A DNA stretch of 64,000 nt. Source: Sulfitobacter sp. S223. GTDB taxonomy: Bacteria; Pseudomonadota; Alphaproteobacteria; Rhodobacterales; Rhodobacteraceae. The stretch lies in contig NZ_CP083560.1 of NCBI RefSeq assembly GCF_025143825.1, forward strand, positions 3,720,001 to 3,784,000, in the 5' to 3' direction. Of this stretch, positions 62,964 to 64,000 are shown piece by piece. Position 1 is the stretch's first letter. The number at the start of each line of letters is the position of its first letter. Below the pieces are notes generated by a model, which was given only the letters and a program-made list of their open reading frames with translations, searched no databases and was not told the DNA's origin. The position numbers and the translations under genes are program-made.

Positions 62964-63806
62964 ATGACAAGACAACAAAAACATCCGTTGCGCGATGCAC
63001 ATACAGACCGGACCGCGGCGGCTGGCGTTCCCGTCACCCCCCAAACGGAAGCGCCGGCCTACAAGCTGGCCTTCAACGATTTCGATTTCATGTGCCGCGA
63101 CGAGCTACGCCCCGTTCGGCTACAGCTCGAACTGCTTAAACCGGAAATGATGCTGGACGAATACGGTGTCCGGTCCACGATTGTCCTATTCGGAGGGGCA
63201 CGCATTCCCGAGCCCGCCAAGAAAGAAGGCGCACGCACGAAAACACTGGCCGATCTGTCACGGTTTTATGACGAGGCGCGTGAATTTTCGCGCCTGATGA
63301 CGCTGAAATCCAAGGAAAGCCAAGGCAGCGAAGACGTCATCGTTACCGGCGGCGGCCCAGGCGTGATGGAGGCAGGGAACCGCGGTGCTGTGGATGCCGA
63401 AGGTGTGTCTATCGGCCTGAATATTGTTCTGCCGTTTGAGCAGGCACCAAATGCGTATGTCACACCCGATCTGTGCTTCAACTTCCACTATTTCGCGATC
63501 CGGAAAATGCACTTTCTGATGCGCGCAAAAGCGATCTGTGTGTTCCCAGGCGGCTTTGGCACGCTGGATGAGACATTTGAGGCACTTACATTGATCCAGA
63601 CAGGACGGATGCAACGGGTGCCGTTCTTGCTGTTTGGTCGCGAGTTCTGGGAAAGCATCATCAATTGGGATGCGCTTGCAGATGCGGGCACAATCTCGGC
63701 CGAAGACCTCAATCTATTCCGGTTTGTTGAAACAGCGCAGGAAGCGATGGAGGTTATTGAAACGTGGGGCGAGCCGTCGGCGCGCGATCACGTTCCCGGA
63801 CGTTGA
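62964..63806 (+). CDS. LOG-family protein (TIGR00730-type nucleotide phosphoribohydrolase-like)
   Basis: The 280-residue protein contains both LOG motifs: GGGPGVMEAGNRGA (near residues 130-143) and PGGFGTLDETFEAL (near 196-209). These form the nucleotide-binding and catalytic site in cytokinin-riboside monophosphate phosphoribohydrolases. The 65 N-terminal residues are an extra, polar lead. A GGAG site precedes the ATG. In bacteria the physiological substrate is often purine monophosphate, so plant-hormone synthesis is possible but not implied. Confidence 0.88.
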   Translation: MTRQQKHPLRDAHTDRTAAAGVPVTPQTEAPAYKLAFNDFDFMCRDELRPVRLQLELLKPEMMLDEYGVRSTIVLFGGARIPEPAKKEGARTKTLADLSRFYDEAREFSRLMTLKSKESQGSEDVIVTGGGPGVMEAGNRGAVDAEGVSIGLNIVLPFEQAPNAYVTPDLCFNFHYFAIRKMHFLMRAKAICVFPGGFGTLDETFEALTLIQTGRMQRVPFLLFGREFWESIINWDALADAGTISAEDLNLFRFVETAQEAMEVIETWGEPSARDHVPGR

Positions 63807-64000
63807 TTAGTGAAACAGCTCGTCTGGTAGCTCACATAGCGCAACGTGGTGCGGAAGTGTTTCCAACACATGTTTGCCGTCGTCAGTATCGCGGATGGAA
63901 TAGCCATAGCCGGCAAGGCGGTGCTTCCATTCGCGTGCTGATAGGGCAACCGCACGTTCACGAGCAACAATTTGTATTACCTGATCGGTGACAAAAGCAT
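63807..64000 (-). CDS. C-terminal end of an unknown conserved protein (partial)
   Basis: On the minus strand an open frame runs from the window edge to a TAA immediately beside the LOG-gene stop. The last 64 codons include EREVALSAREWKHRLAGYGY and end in HHVALCELPDELFH. Codon use and the lack of stops fit a real gene whose start lies beyond the window. The family is not recognised with certainty. Confidence 0.6.
   Translation of the reverse strand, partial: AFVTDQVIQIVARERAVALSAREWKHRLAGYGYSIRDTDDGKHVLETLPHHVALCELPDELFH

Noticed and set aside
1..64000. tRNA, rRNA, CRISPR arrays, insertion sequences, prophage or integration sites
   Set aside because: Reading both strands showed no cloverleaf-like gene, repeat-spacer pattern, transposase or integrase, or long direct repeats. 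Coverage by eye is limited for short repeats.

Overview
The window looks like a chromosomal segment of a marine alphaproteobacterium of the Roseobacter group (Rhodobacterales). The evidence is the gene content: flagellin control by FlaF and FlbT, a DUF1217 flagellar protein, a Sit-type manganese transporter, Hint-domain secreted proteins, several polyamine-type ABC transporters, and moderate GC. Species identity is not claimed. No rRNA, tRNA, IS element, phage gene or CRISPR array was seen.

Region 1 (1-7.6 kb) is metabolic. The end of a solute-binding gene is followed by sitBCD-like manganese uptake genes on the plus strand. A minus-strand NAD-salvage operon follows (nicotinamidase, nicotinate phosphoribosyltransferase, class IV aminotransferase). 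Next come the tRNA-uridine hydroxylase trhO and an MFS transporter.

Region 2 (7.7-39 kb) is one large flagellar cluster of about 35 genes in alternating operons. It covers the motor (motA, motB, a MotE-like protein, two FliL paralogues), the MS ring and C-ring piece (fliF, fliN), the export apparatus (flhA, flhB, fliP, fliQ, fliR, fliH, fliI, fliJ-like), and rod, ring and hook genes (fliE, flgA-flgL, a rod-binding flgJ-like gene, fliK). The filament genes are flagellin, flaF, flbT and flgN-like. fliG, fliM, fliO and fliD were not seen and, if present, lie elsewhere. Genes of unclear role inside the cluster include a 757-residue exported protein between motA and flhA, a short membrane protein resembling half of a polysaccharide flippase, a small coiled-coil membrane protein, and a previously unlisted 35-codon leader frame with a strong ribosome-binding site just upstream of flagellin.

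Region 3 (39-51.5 kb) is polyamine-related. An operon of a Pot-type ABC transporter plus FAD amine oxidoreductase diverges from a class III aminotransferase. A second Pot-type transporter follows, whose two permeases carry unusual extra domains. Hairpins flank the highly expressed-looking binding-protein gene of this second system.

Region 4 (51.5-64 kb) holds housekeeping and accessory genes. These are a lytic transglycosylase, a WYL regulator, RNase R, a DUF2064 transferase, a GNAT protein, dapE, two adjacent Hint-domain genes preceded by three hairpins, two small unknowns, dapD, a LOG-family protein and the end of an unknown gene.
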